Source of the DNA: CAWBOY01 sp963790585
GTDB lineage: Bacteria > Planctomycetota > Planctomycetia > Gemmatales > Gemmataceae
Assembly: GCA_963790585.1 (NCBI GenBank)
Contig: CAWBOY010000006.1
Coordinates: forward strand, 1,054,001-1,118,000
Length of the DNA: 64,000 bases
Reading direction: 5' to 3'
Under the pieces are notes generated by a model. The model ran no database searches and was not told the DNA's origin. It saw only the letters and a list, made by a program, of their open reading frames with translations. A program made the position numbers and the translations under genes. Shown piece by piece: positions 53,532 to 63,336 of the stretch. Within the stretch, counting starts at the first letter, position 1. Every line of letters begins with the position of its first letter.

Positions 53532-53742
53532 CGCCGCGCCATTCCGCACAACGGAAATCTTCCTCGGCGCTCATTTTCTCATGGGGGCCGGAAAATTGGC
53601 CGAATCGCATCATTTCGGGACGGGGCTTGGCCTCGGCGGAATCAAGGAAGGTGACGAGAACTTTCGCATCGCGGAGGCCATGCGGCGTCTCGCTCAATTC
53701 CACTTTCCCGTTCTTGAATGTGCCTTCAATGGTTAGAAACAT
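53521..53742 (-). CDS. Putative antitoxin of a VapBC-like pair
   Basis: 73 residues: MFLTIEGTFKNGKVELSETPHGLRDAKVLVTFLD and a charged C-terminal tail ending EEDFRCAEWRGDDN. The short beta-hairpin start, with GxxxNGKVEL, is typical of small planctomycete antitoxins next to PIN genes. It overlaps the toxin gene by 11 nt, and the order antitoxin-then-toxin is the usual one. Confidence 0.8.
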   Translation of the reverse strand: MFLTIEGTFKNGKVELSETPHGLRDAKVLVTFLDSAEAKPRPEMMRFGQFSGPHEKMSAEEDFRCAEWRGDDN

Positions 53743-53917
53743 GGCTTTTGCCTCCCGAGATCATTCTAAACAAAACCTCGCCCTCACGGCAACGTCGCCG
53801 ACCGCCCGGTCAAATTGTGCTTTGGCATACGCCGAAGTTTGGTTGACTTGTGTGTGTCGTGCGCAACGCAATCTATTTTTCCTCAGCGCCGAAGAGTCGA
53901 CGCCGGCGCTCGCAAAT

Positions 53918-56400
53918 TCACTGCGCCCCCGGCAACAGATCGGGGATCGCCGGCACGCCGCCGGCTGGGCTACCGACTCGCAACACGATGCGCGCTTGCG
54001 GGTTGCCGGTGCGCGGCAAGCGGGTTGCGTCATGCAGATACGGTGGCCGTGAGAGGCTCTCGAATTGATATCGTTTCGTCCGGCTTACCATCCAGGTGAG
54101 GCGTTTGCCGTCGAGCAGATCCAGCTCGGCCTGGATCTCATCATCGGGTTTCCAGGGTAACTGATTGTCTTTGCCGTCGAGTACGAAAGTGTATTTCCAG
54201 ATGTCGCGGCCGAAGTCGCGGATGCGCTTTGGGTCGGCCTTCACTTTGAATTCCATCGGCGGCCGACGGCTCGAGGTAATCTTCAATATGGCTTTGTTCC
54301 CCGGTCGCAGCCCCAGGCTCTCCGGTAGCTCGAGTTCTAGCGCGTCTATCGTAAATGTTTGCTCGTCGGCGCGAGGAATCGCACTAGGTCGTCGATCGGG
54401 TCGGTCGGCTGTGGATTGACGAGCTGGGTCAGTGCCGCCGCGACGGTGCGCCAGTCTTTGAGTTCGACGGGGTCCTTGAGCCAGGCGCGCAGAGCCGCCC
54501 AGCGCTCTGCGGTCTCGCCCTCGCGGAAGAAGCGATGCAAAAGATACTCGCGCGCCGGCCCCTTGCTGTAGTCGTCTTTGGGCCCGAGCAGATAACCAAA
54601 ATCGACCAGGGCCTCGCCGCTGATCTGGGCCCGGACTTCGTCTGGCACATCGGCGGGAATCGTGAAGTCGGTGCGGTGACGGGGATAGTACTTCTCGAGC
54701 TGCTCCGCGCGTTGCGCCAGCCGTTCGAGCGTCATGCGATCGTTGAGCTTGAGCGTGGCGGGAAAGTCCGGCCCGGCGTCGATCAGTCCCATAGCTGCGG
54801 CGATGTCGCGCAGTTGCTCTAGCTGACTGCGCGTCCGGCTCCAGTCCTGCCGCGCTGCGCGAACGACGCGATATTCTTGAACGGTGAAATAATCGAGCCG
54901 ACTGGCCGCATCCGGAACCAGAGCCGAGTAATCGAAGTCGGCGGGGCTACGAGCGTCGGCGCCGTTCTGCAAGACGGCGGCAACCCTGTCGGCCCAAGGC
55001 CGCCATTGCACCGTCGGGCGCAACAGGTCGGTAAAGAGCAGCAGATCCAAAATCGTCTGTCCCCGGCTCTCGTACCAATTCTTGACGCGATCAGCCGCAT
55101 GTGTGAGGGCCTCGACGTCCTTGAGGCGATCTTCGATCAGATGAGACGCTTCGCTCGGCCCCCAGCTCGGCGGCGGTTGGAAGCTGTCGTGCGCCTGTTC
55201 GAGATGTTTGCGAATCCGCTCCAAGGTATCTTCGCTGCCAGCATCGGCCGGGCGGCCCGCACCCAAAACCGCTTCGAGATACGGTATGTAGGCGGTCAAT
55301 TCCTTGACGCGCGCTTCGACATAGTCTCGTTCATCGATCGGCAAGAAGCGGAAGCCCGGATCGGCCTCGAATTGTTGCAGAAACTCGAGCCGTGACCGCA
55401 GCTCTTCAGGGGTGCCGCGTAAACGGTCCTCGACCCGGACGCCAAGCGCGGCCCGAAAGGCCTCGATGCGTCGTTGCAGCTCACCCGGCCTTTGATTGGT
55501 AAGCAATAGCCAAACGACAAGCAACAGCATCGCCGCGACGGTAACCAGGCTGACCCCGATCGTCCAGGCGAGGCGGACGCGCGATCCCTCCGCACGGCGG
55601 CGATAGTCGGCGGCTTCGCTCAGACATTCGCGGAACAGCTCCGCCACGCCATACGGTTCGTTCGGCCGCGCCGGCATGCGATAGAGCGCGGGCCGCTTGA
55701 CGGCTGTGGCCCAGACCCGCAGGTCGAGCTGGCCAAAGCCTGGATTCCGATCCGACAGAAAAGCGCGAAATTTGTCGCCGACTTCGCGTTTTCGTTCCTC
55801 GATATGCTCGATCCAATCGGTCGATGTGTCCTTGGGCTTCGCCAGCAAGTCGCACTTCGTGAGGACAAGAAAAACCGGCAGACCGGCGATATCCGTATGT
55901 CGGCCCCGGCGCACTTCGAGGTGGTCGAGAAAGGTCGAGAACTCGGCGAAGTCGGTCTCCAAGCGCTGATCGTCGGCTGAGGAATCGACGACGAGAATGA
56001 GAGCGTCTGCCTCGCTCACCGCGCCGGGTAACGTGTCCGGCGCAGCCCGATCCGGTAGACCCTGCCCTTTCGTCATCATGTCGTCCGCGACTCGGCCATC
56101 GCAGTCGATCAAGACCGCTTGCAGATCGGGCTCGGGCGCTTCGCTATCCTGGTTGGTCGGCGCATAGCTGACCGCGTAAGGCTGGACCTCCTGCTCGGTC
56201 CGCTGGGGACTATGGTCGTAAAGGTGATGGCGCAGCGTCGCTAGATTATTTGTGTCCGGCGCTTGATCTAGCAATTTGCCTTGCAGGAGATCGCCCTGGG
56301 AGAGCGCGGCCTGGGAAAGCGCCCCCAGCAACGACGATTTTCCCGCCGCGGGCAAGCCGAAGAGGACGAGTCGAAGCGGAACAGCGGGCGTGGTTGCCAT
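53918..56400 (-). CDS. Membrane-anchored GTPase-like protein (frameshifted)
   Basis: About 828 residues. An N-terminal G domain shows LRLVLFGLPAAGKSSLLGALSQ (Walker A), AVLIDCDG (switch II region), DALILVVDSSADDQ and VFLVLTKCDLLAKPKDTSTDW (TKCD as G4). One membrane helix lies near 280-303 (TIGVSLVTVAAMLLLVVWLLL). The large C-terminal part (about 520 residues) is helical and extracytoplasmic, loosely like IcmF/TssM. Near 54373 one base is missing; the other frame then reads RADEQTFTIDALELELPESL and continues to 53918. It is the last gene of an operon with ExbB/ExbD-like proteins. Function unknown. Confidence 0.72.
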
Positions 56401-56439
56401 CCAGAACGTTCCTGAAGTTGATGTTTGGCCGCGTCGACG

Positions 56440-57150
56440 TCATTTCAATGGCGCACTCATGGTCGCCTTGCGCTCGACTTCGACATAAACCCGCTTGTCG
56501 CGGCCATCGACGAGCGTCGGCCGACCGTCGACGAGAACGGGCAATTGCTCGGCCCAGTTTTTTATGTTGGCGACCGGATCTTGAACGACGCCCGGAGTAT
56601 CTTTGTAGCGTATGAGAATGATTCGTTGTAATGGCGGTGAGCGCTGCTGTCGCCCCTCGATCGCTTCCTTGATCTGGTCTAGAGTCAGTAATCGTCGATC
56701 GCCGTCGAATAGGCGGTAGCAATGATCGAGTTCGCCTTTTTTGAAACGGTCTGGATCGATGCGTTTGATGTCATCTTCGCCGAGGACTTCGATTGTGACC
56801 GCGTCGCCGCTTTCGGTCACACCGAGGCCCGTCGTCTTTGGGTTCGCGGTCGATGGGTGTGCGGTTGTCGTATCGGTCTTATCGGGATTCCCGGAGCTGC
56901 CGCCGGTTCCCAATCCACCGGAGCCGCCCAAGCCGCCGTTGCCGCTGCTGAAAACAAACAGATACATCAGCCAGCCGCATATCAGGCCGCCGACCGACCG
57001 GCATGTCCAATGAAGCAACGCGGGCAGCCTTTGGCCTGTTGTCATCATCACAAGTGAGCGCATGAACCAGCCGACGAAGAATCCGCCCACGACCGCGCCG
57101 CCTACGATTGCGAGCAGCTTGACCACAAACGCGAGGGATTCGCTCGGCAT
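56440..57150 (-). CDS. Two-helix membrane protein of unknown function
   Basis: 236 residues. Two hydrophobic helices open the protein (AFVVKLLAIVGGAVVGGFFVGWFM and SVGGLICGWLMYLFVF), then a Gly/Ser/Thr-rich linker (GNGGLGGSGGLGTGGSSGN). A C-terminal alpha/beta domain of about 120 residues is probably in the periplasm (VTIEVLGEDDIKRIDPDRF, RIILIRYKDTPGVVQDPVANIKNWAEQL). That domain recalls ExbD/TolR-like periplasmic domains in layout but I cannot assign it. It follows the ExbD-like gene by 2 nt and precedes the GTPase by 39 nt. Confidence 0.7.
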   Translation of the reverse strand: MPSESLAFVVKLLAIVGGAVVGGFFVGWFMRSLVMMTTGQRLPALLHWTCRSVGGLICGWLMYLFVFSSGNGGLGGSGGLGTGGSSGNPDKTDTTTAHPSTANPKTTGLGVTESGDAVTIEVLGEDDIKRIDPDRFKKGELDHCYRLFDGDRRLLTLDQIKEAIEGRQQRSPPLQRIILIRYKDTPGVVQDPVANIKNWAEQLPVLVDGRPTLVDGRDKRVYVEVERKATMSAPLK

Positions 57151-57152
57151 AA

Positions 57153-57688
57153 CTATTTCTCCCCGGTGCGTTCGCCCCGCAGGCCATAGGCGACGGCGGC
57201 ACCTTTGAACCAGTCTGTTTCCAGCCGCACTTCCATCTCGGCGTTGGGATACCGGCTGCGAGCCAATCCTAAAACCAGATAATACAGTTGCCTATCCCCC
57301 TGCTCGCGGCGGTCGCGCTTGACCAGGTTTTGCGCTTGTTGGCGCTGGTGATTTCGACGCGCTCCGGGTCGTAGTAAAATACTCGGCCCTGGCGATCGAC
57401 CTCGAGGCTGCGCACCCACAGGCCTTTTTTGAGAACGTCGACTTTTTCCTGCCGCGACTGTTCGAGCTTCTTTTCCAGCTGACTCAGGGCGTCGGCGTTG
57501 CGCTTACGCTCGCTGTCGAGCTTGGCGGCCCATTCGCGCTCTACTTGTACTGCAGTTTTGGGGCCAGACGTGCTGCCGTCGCCCGGTTGCGCGAGGGGCA
57601 TCACTAGAAAGACGCAAAACAGCAGCGTCAACACATCGATTAGCGGGATAAAAAATCGGGTAACGCTGCGTTGGGGCATTCGGATCAT
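57153..57688 (-). CDS. ExbD/TolR-like protein (frameshifted)
   Basis: About 178 residues from ATG 57688. The N-terminal helix FFIPLIDVLTLLFCVFLVMPLAQ carries the Asp that ExbD/TolR/MotB use for proton flow. A coiled-coil stretch follows (ERKRNADALSQLEKKLEQSRQ). At the T run near 57328 (A on the coding strand) one base is missing, and the other frame continues NLVKRDRREQGDRQLYYLVLGLARSRYPNAEMEVRLE to the stop at 57153. With the ExbB-like partner it should form a proton-driven membrane motor. Confidence 0.78.
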
Positions 57689-57704
57689 GGTAGGACTCCG
57701 AAAA

Positions 57705-58283
57705 TCAGCGCTTGGCCGGTTCGCGTGGGGCGGGGACGGGAGGCGCCGTCGAATTGGAATAGGGCACGGCCAGCTCCTGCTCCGCCGGTGGCGCCCCGGC
57801 CAGGCTCAAAATCACATCCCGGCCGATCATGAGTACCCAAGTAGGCAAGATATTGAGCAGCGCCATGAACAAACCGCTGCAGGTCGCGGTGATCGCGGGG
57901 GCGTATTTGGCGATGACCATTTGCTGTGTGACCGCTTCGCCGCTCGCGCCGAACGACGCAAACGTTTGCATGATACCGGCGACGGTGCCAATCAGACCGA
58001 GCAAGGGAAACCATTCAGCGGCCTGGGCCAGATGCGACAACCACGGATCGACTGATTCGTCAAAGCCGCGCTCACGCCATTGCAAGCCACGCCAGCTGAG
58101 AAGCATTTGAATGACGAATAGCGTCGAACCGAGACCAATCATGAGCATGTCAAGAGGCGTCAAACGATGAGCGTAGAAGTCGCGCGCTTCCGCAGGCATG
58201 GCGGCAACGATGAGCGCGGCGGCGATCGGCGGCAAGCTGCAGAAAACAAGCGGCAATATCGTGCGTATCAGCCAGCGGCGCAT
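57705..58283 (-). CDS. MotA/TolQ/ExbB proton channel family protein
   Basis: 192 residues with three or four membrane helices: ILPLVFCSLPPIAAALIVAAMP, MLMIGLGSTLFVIQMLLSW, and the conserved channel pair AAEWFPLLGLIGTVAGIMQTF and VIAKYAPAITATCSGLFMALLNILPTWVLM. G-L-x-G-T-V-x-G is the family signature. The tail is Pro-rich. It is the first gene of a four-gene operon with an ExbD-like protein, a two-helix protein and a membrane GTPase. It may energise the GTPase or an outer-membrane process. Confidence 0.85.
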   Translation of the reverse strand: MRRWLIRTILPLVFCSLPPIAAALIVAAMPAEARDFYAHRLTPLDMLMIGLGSTLFVIQMLLSWRGLQWRERGFDESVDPWLSHLAQAAEWFPLLGLIGTVAGIMQTFASFGASGEAVTQQMVIAKYAPAITATCSGLFMALLNILPTWVLMIGRDVILSLAGAPPAEQELAVPYSNSTAPPVPAPREPAKR

Positions 58284-58316
58284 CTGCGGCTCCTTCGATC
58301 TGCCCGGTCAACTCAT

Positions 58317-58727
58317 TCAACTCTGAGATCTTTCGGTCCGGGCTGGTTGCTCATTGCGCAAGAAGTCGGGCAAGCCTTGCGGCCGGCCGGAACGATCGAC
58401 GCAGGCCAGCGTCGAACTCCCCTCGGCCAACAGCTGGCCATCGCACAGGACCTCATACGCATGGTCGATACGCACCGAGGTCACACGCTCGACCTTGGTG
58501 CGTATCGTCAGGAGGTCATCATACCGCGCGGGCCTTCGATAGCGTACTTCCACCTTGGTCAAGACCAGGAGAAAGCCCTGATCTTCCATGTCTTTATAGG
58601 TGAAACCCTGGCTTCGCAAAATCTCCGTGCGCGCCTGTTCAAAGTAAATGAGATAATTCGCATGGTGCAAGAGGCCCATGCGATCGGTCTCGGCATAGCG
58701 CACGCGGATTGTGATTTCGCCGAGCAT
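58317..58727 (-). CDS. 4HBT acyl-CoA thioesterase (YbgC-like)
   Basis: 136 residues from ATG 58727. The hot-dog fold signature is EITIRVRYAETDRMGLLHHANYLIYFEQARTEILRSQG, with the catalytic Asp in the YAETDRMG...HH motif, then VEVRYRRPARYDDLLTIRTKVERV. YbgC hydrolyses short acyl-CoA and in many genomes sits in the tol-pal operon. Here the TolQ/ExbB-like gene follows at 34 nt, so the old linkage is kept. The longer frame to 58748 is not needed. Confidence 0.9.
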   Translation of the reverse strand: MLGEITIRVRYAETDRMGLLHHANYLIYFEQARTEILRSQGFTYKDMEDQGFLLVLTKVEVRYRRPARYDDLLTIRTKVERVTSVRIDHAYEVLCDGQLLAEGSSTLACVDRSGRPQGLPDFLRNEQPARTERSQS

Positions 58728-58760
58728 AATTTTGGGCTCCTTCCTCACGATTTCGACAAA

Positions 58761-58849
58761 GTCTTCAAGAGCCGGGAGCGTGAGCGACCGGAGAAAATCA
58801 GAGCGAATCTGATTCTCTCCGGTCGCTCATGCTCCCGGCTCTTGAAGAC
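58761..58849. terminator. 42-bp inverted repeat between lepB and thioesterase gene
   Basis: The arms 58761-58802 and 58808-58849 pair over about 42 bp with two mismatches around a 5-nt loop (GTCTTCAAGAGCCGGGAGCG on the left). It lies 15 nt behind the lepB stop and 34 nt before the thioesterase start, on a leftward transcript. The stem is far longer than a usual terminator and no T run follows directly, so it may be a REP-like unit or an RNase III-type processing site. Confidence 0.75.
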
Positions 58850-58864
58850 TCGGAACATCTCGTT

Positions 58865-60885
58865 CTACTTTATCAACCCAACCCGATTCACCTGCGAATT
58901 GAGCGGATAGAGCGGGAAGTAGATCGGCCAATAAACAACCAGCGCCCGGCCGAGCAGTAAGCGCTCCGGCACCAGGCCCCAAGCTCGTCCATCGCTGCTT
59001 TCAGGGCTGTTATCGCCCAGGCAGAGGAAATGGTTTGGCTGCACATAATAAGTGCTCACCGGCATGTCCTTGAGGCGATCCCATTCCGACGGCTCCGACA
59101 GGTTGACATGTACGTCCTGGTTCGTCGCCGATGTGTATTGCGTATAGTAAGTGTCCCGAAATAGCTTGAGCTTGCGAATTGTAACATTGCTACCCTTGGC
59201 ACCGATTTTCACAGGTTCGAGATCGTCCTTGCGCGGGCCGCGGTCGTCGCCCTTCGGCGCTTCGTAGGTGACGCCGTCGCGACCGAAGGGCAACGAGTCG
59301 TTGACCCAAAGGGTGAGCTTTTGATCGACATTGGCGAAACGGAGACGATAGGTGCCGCCGGCCTTGACGCCGGTTGGCTTGCCTTCGCCCAGCTTTTCCG
59401 GTGTGCCAGAGGTCTTGCGCCAAAGCGTGCAGATCCCGCTCGTCAGATCGAAACGCGCCTGGAAGCGATCGACGCCGCGGCCCAGCTCGAGAACCAGCTC
59501 GCCTTCCCCTTTTTCGACCGCGGCCTCGCACTCGACCATGAGGTCGCCGACCCAGTTCTCGGTGGAGCGAAACGGATGCTCCGAGTTTTCGTAACTGTTG
59601 TAGCCGAGGAAATCGGAAATCAGCGTCGGCTCTTTGCCCTTGTCACGGACGATATGGCGATAGGTCAGCCACGAGAAATCCGCGTGGGCTTGGCCATGAA
59701 AAGTCGTCCCCTCTGGCACCCAGCCATCACCGCTCCAGCGCGGCGGCAGCTTCAAAGCTTCCTCGTCTTTCGGCTGATGATCGTTATCAAAGACGACGCG
59801 TCGGACGGCTAACATGACTTCGGGCGATTTTCGCATAATGACGAACCGGCCCAAGCGGAATTGATCAACCGCCCGGTCGAGGTGCATGTAATCTTTGCGC
59901 CACAGTTCGGAGAGTCGATCGAGTCAGCGCCTCGCCAGCAAGCTCGTTGCCGTTGGCGTCTTGCAGATCCTCCGGATAATGCGGACCAGCTTCGGCGGAC
60001 AGGACGTAGATCTTGCCGCCACAGATAGCGATCGTCTCGCCCGGCAGACCGATCAACCGTTTAATGTAGTTGAGCGGAACGTAATTCTTGTTATGCGGGC
60101 CGCTCGAAGGCCAGCGTTCATTTTGGGCATCACCTGGGAACTTGAAGACGACCACATCGAGCCGATTGGGCAGACGGTTGAGCATGTCGTAGAGAAACTT
60201 AGCGACGAGCACCTTGTCGCCGCTGTTCCAACCTGGATCGCGGATTTCATCCATGCTGTCTTTGACAACGGCCGACGGCGGCGAACCAGATTGACATGCT
60301 TGCGGCAATTCGGGCAAGTGCTGGCGAAAACAGGACAGCGACTCGCGCCCCATCCTGCGGCTCGACCTGCGTGTTGCAACTAACGGGATACTGATACTGA
60401 CAAGAGGGGCAGGTCACGACCTTGTTGTAGCCCCACAAGGTCTCGGCCATCGATCCTGTCGGAATGATGAACGCTTCCGCCGCGAACGACTTCAGGAGCA
60501 AAACGAGGACGACGACGAAGACGACGGTCTCGATCACCTCGCGGAAGGCGTCGGCCTGGGGAGCCATGATCTGGTTATGCGGTGATGCCAGCGCCACAGA
60601 AGGCGGCGTCTTCGGCTCGGGCACGAACACCCGCCCCAAAAACAAGAGATGAGTAAGGAAGACGACGATGACCCCTGTGACCGCGAGCTTGAACTCGTAG
60701 CCCATCAGATGCATCGCAAAACCGATGACCAGAGCCAAGCAAACCCCGAAAGCGAGCCGCATCAGCGAACGTACGAGCGGGTGTGTCGGGTGGTTATTCT
60801 CCGCACGCGGTGATCGCGGAGGTAGATTCGGCAAAATCGGTGAGGCAGGCGGCGTCGGTGTGTTGGTTAGAGAATCGTCATTCAT
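58865..60885 (-). CDS. lepB: Signal peptidase I, large planctomycete form (at least two frameshifts)
   Basis: About 670 residues when joined. N-terminus: Pro-rich cytoplasmic tail, two helices (LAFGVCLALVIGFAMHLMG, GVIVVFLTHLLFLGRVF) and a third (VIETVVFVVVLVLLLKSFAAEAF) before the catalytic Ser in FIIPTGSMAETLWGYN. A Cys-rich insert follows (CPSCQYQYPVSC and CPNCRKHVNL). The catalytic Lys is in YIKRLIGLPGETI. The middle 300 residues are an inserted beta-rich domain, and FLCLGDNSPESSDGRAWGLVPERLLLG closes the fold. Frames change near 60290-60350 and near 59915-59925. Essential, so these are probably consensus errors. Confidence 0.85.
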
Positions 60886-60969
60886 GGAACACCTGCGATT
60901 AAATGAGGATGTTTAGCCGACTCGCGGCTAAATCGCATATCGCGTTATTCGTCGCAAACCGCTCGCCAT

Positions 60970-62771
60970 TTACTGGTCCGACTCCAACACCGCCAAAAAC
61001 GCTTCCTGGGGAATTTCTACCTGTCCGACCTGTTTCATTCGTTTCTTGCCCTCGGCTTGCTTGGCCCAGAGCTTGCGCTTGCGTGTGATGTCGCCGCCGT
61101 AGCACTTGGCAGTCACATTTTTCTTCATCGCCGCGATGCTCTCGCGGGCGATGATGCGCGTGCCGACCGCTGCCTGGAGTACGACCTCGAACAGGTGGCG
61201 GTCGATCTCCTCACGCAGCTTCTTGAGTAGCTTTCTACCCCGCCGATCCGCCGTGACGCGGTGAACGATTGTCGAGAGAGCATCGACGCGATTGTGATGC
61301 ACCAGCACGTCGAGCCGAACGAGGTCGGCCGGGCGATAGCAGAGGATATCGTAATCCATCGTGCCGTAGCCGTGGGTCACAGACTTCAGCTTATCGTAGA
61401 GATCGTAGATCACTTCCGCGAGCGGCATCTCGTAGACAAGAATGGCGCGCTGCGGGCTGAGGTATTCCGTGCGGACATAGGCGCCGCGGCGCTCGCTGCA
61501 CATCTGCATCAGGTCGCCGATGTTCGACGACGGCAGCAGGAAATTGATGCGCACGATCGGCTCGCGGAACTCCTCGATCTGGCCCGCGTCCGGCACCTTT
61601 TGCGGGTTGTCTATGATGATCGTCTCGCCCTTGCGCGTCAGTATTTCATAGGTGACGTTCGGCGCTGTCGTCACGAGATCGAGCTGCGAATCGCGTTCGA
61701 GCCGTTGCTGAATGATTTCGCGATGGAGCATCCCAAGGAAGCCACAGCGAAAGCCGAAGCCGAGCCCTTCGCTGACTTCCGGCACATAGGAAAAGCTGGA
61801 ATCGTTCGAGCTGGAGCTTGCCAAGGGCTGCCACGCAGAGTCTCAAATTCTTTGTTATCGACCGGAAAAAGGCCGCTGAAGACCATCGGCTTGGGCTCTT
61901 TATAACCCGGTAACGCGGCTGCGGTCGGGTTCAGCGCGTCGGTCACGGTGTCGCCGATATGGACGTCGGAAAGCGTTTTGATCGAAGCCATGAAATAACC
62001 GACTTGGCCGGTAGAGAGCTGATCGGTGACCGTCTCCGCGGGCCGGAATTGACCGCATTCGATGACGTCGAATTCCTTGATGCCACGCATCAGCTTGATT
62101 TTTTGGCCCTTTTTGAGCACGCCTTCCATAACCCGGATATAGACGACCACGCCCTTATAGGTGTCAAAATGACTGTTATAGACGAGGGCCTTGAGCGGCG
62201 CGCTGGGGTCGCCAGGCGGTTCTGGGATCCGTTCGATGATCGCGGCGAGGACGTCTTCGACACCCTGGCCGGTTTTGCCGCTGGCATGAAGAACGTCGGC
62301 CGGGTCGATGCCGAGAGCCGACTGCATCTCGGTCTTTACCTCGTCAGGCCGGGCGATCGGCAGGTCGATCTTGTTCAATACCGGCACGATGGTCAGGTTG
62401 CCTTCGATGGCGAGATAAGCGTTGGCCACCGTCTGCGCTTGCACGCCCTGAAAGGCATCGACGAGGAGAACGACGCCTTCGCACGCCGCCAGGCTGCGAG
62501 ACACTTCATAATTGAAATCGACGTGCCCGGGCGTGTCGATCAGATTGAGTTCGTATTTCTGCCCTTTGTGCGTGTGATAAATGGTGACCGGGTGCATCCG
62601 GATCGTGATGCCGCGTTCTTGTTCGAGGTCCATCGAATCGAGGACCTGGTTGCGGAAATCGCGCGCGGTGATGGCCCCCGTCTTGAGAAGGAACTGGTCA
62701 GCCAGAGTTGACTTGCCGTGGTCAATGTGGGCGATGATGGAGAAGTTGCGAATCAGCTTCTTATCGGTCAT
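60970..62771 (-). CDS. lepA: Elongation factor 4 (LepA), frameshifted twice
   Basis: About 600 residues from ATG 62771. Ribosomal GTPase: IAHIDHGKSTLADQFL (G1), GITI (G2), NLIDTPGHVDFNYEVSRSLAACEG (G3), VLNKIDLP (G4) and the effector region. The frame breaks near 61838 and is restored near 61812, where ALGKLQLNDSSFSYVPEVSEGLGFGFRCGFLGMLHREIIQQRL is expected. The LepA-specific C-terminus is intact: VTAKCYGGDITRKRKLWAKQAEGKKRMKQVGQVEIPQEAFLAVL. LepA back-translocates ribosomes and supports fidelity. It is followed by lepB on the same strand, a common pair. Confidence 0.93.
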
Positions 62772-63054
62772 GGGCCTCTATTCGCTCCTCGATTGCGGGG
62801 CCGAAAGTCTCCGCCAGCATAGCAGACGGCCCGGCTGGCGGATAGAGCCGCTTCCCGTGCCCGGTGTGTCGCTCGATTTTGGCCCTGGCGGAGGCGAAAG
62901 GACTGAGATGCAAAAAAACGACACCCAGTTTGCAGGCTCTGTCTCACCAGCTTGTTCCGAGGCGGACACTTTTGAATACGCCTCTGCCAAGGCCCAATCA
63001 AAAGTGCCTCTCCGCTAAATTATTGAATTGAGGCATGACACCGTCCTAGCCCCC

Positions 63055-63074
63055 AATGTTCCGCGCGGAACATT
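63055..63074. repeat. Perfect palindrome AATGTTCCGCGCGGAACATT, copy 2
   Basis: 20-bp perfect palindrome; its 18-bp core is identical to 53092-53109. Together they suggest a dispersed site recognised by a dimeric protein. It stands 8 nt from the next palindromic element. Confidence 0.65.
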
Positions 63075-63081
63075 GCGTGCC

Positions 63082-63218
63082 GACCGTCGCGCCAAAAATG
63101 CACATGACCTTGGCGCGACGGTCGGCTAACACAACCACTTGATAGCATTGATTTTGCGCTGCGGCCAGGACCGTCGCGCCAAGATTCGTGTGTGGTACCC
63201 CCCCCTTGGCGCCGGTCC
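63082..63218. repeat. Three-arm palindromic element, GACCGTCGCGCC family, copy 2
   Basis: GACCGTCGCGCCAA (63082-63095) pairs with TTGGCGCGACGGTC (63110-63123). The left arm recurs at 63169-63182 after a 45-nt linker, as in the copy at 29868-29967. Unlike that copy, a fourth, imperfect inverted arm (CTTGGCGCCGGTCC, 63205-63218) follows, giving a second possible hairpin. Confidence 0.75.
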
Positions 63219-63336
63219 ATCTCATTCTTTCCGAACCCTCTAAATAGATTGCATTGCGCGGCGCACACACAACTTCCGCGTACTGTCCGCCCGAATCCCT
63301 TGGAATACCGCCAAACTGTCGCTCTCTCTGACCAAT

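Larger units (their letters stand above)
62772..63336. other. Gene-free, repeat-rich region
   Basis: No ORF here looks natural. From left to right it holds the lepA promoter region, a partial GAGATGCAAA hairpin (about 62906-62935), the palindrome at 63055-63074 and the three-arm element at 63082-63218. The section 62940-63050 shows no signal I can name. Confidence 0.5.
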
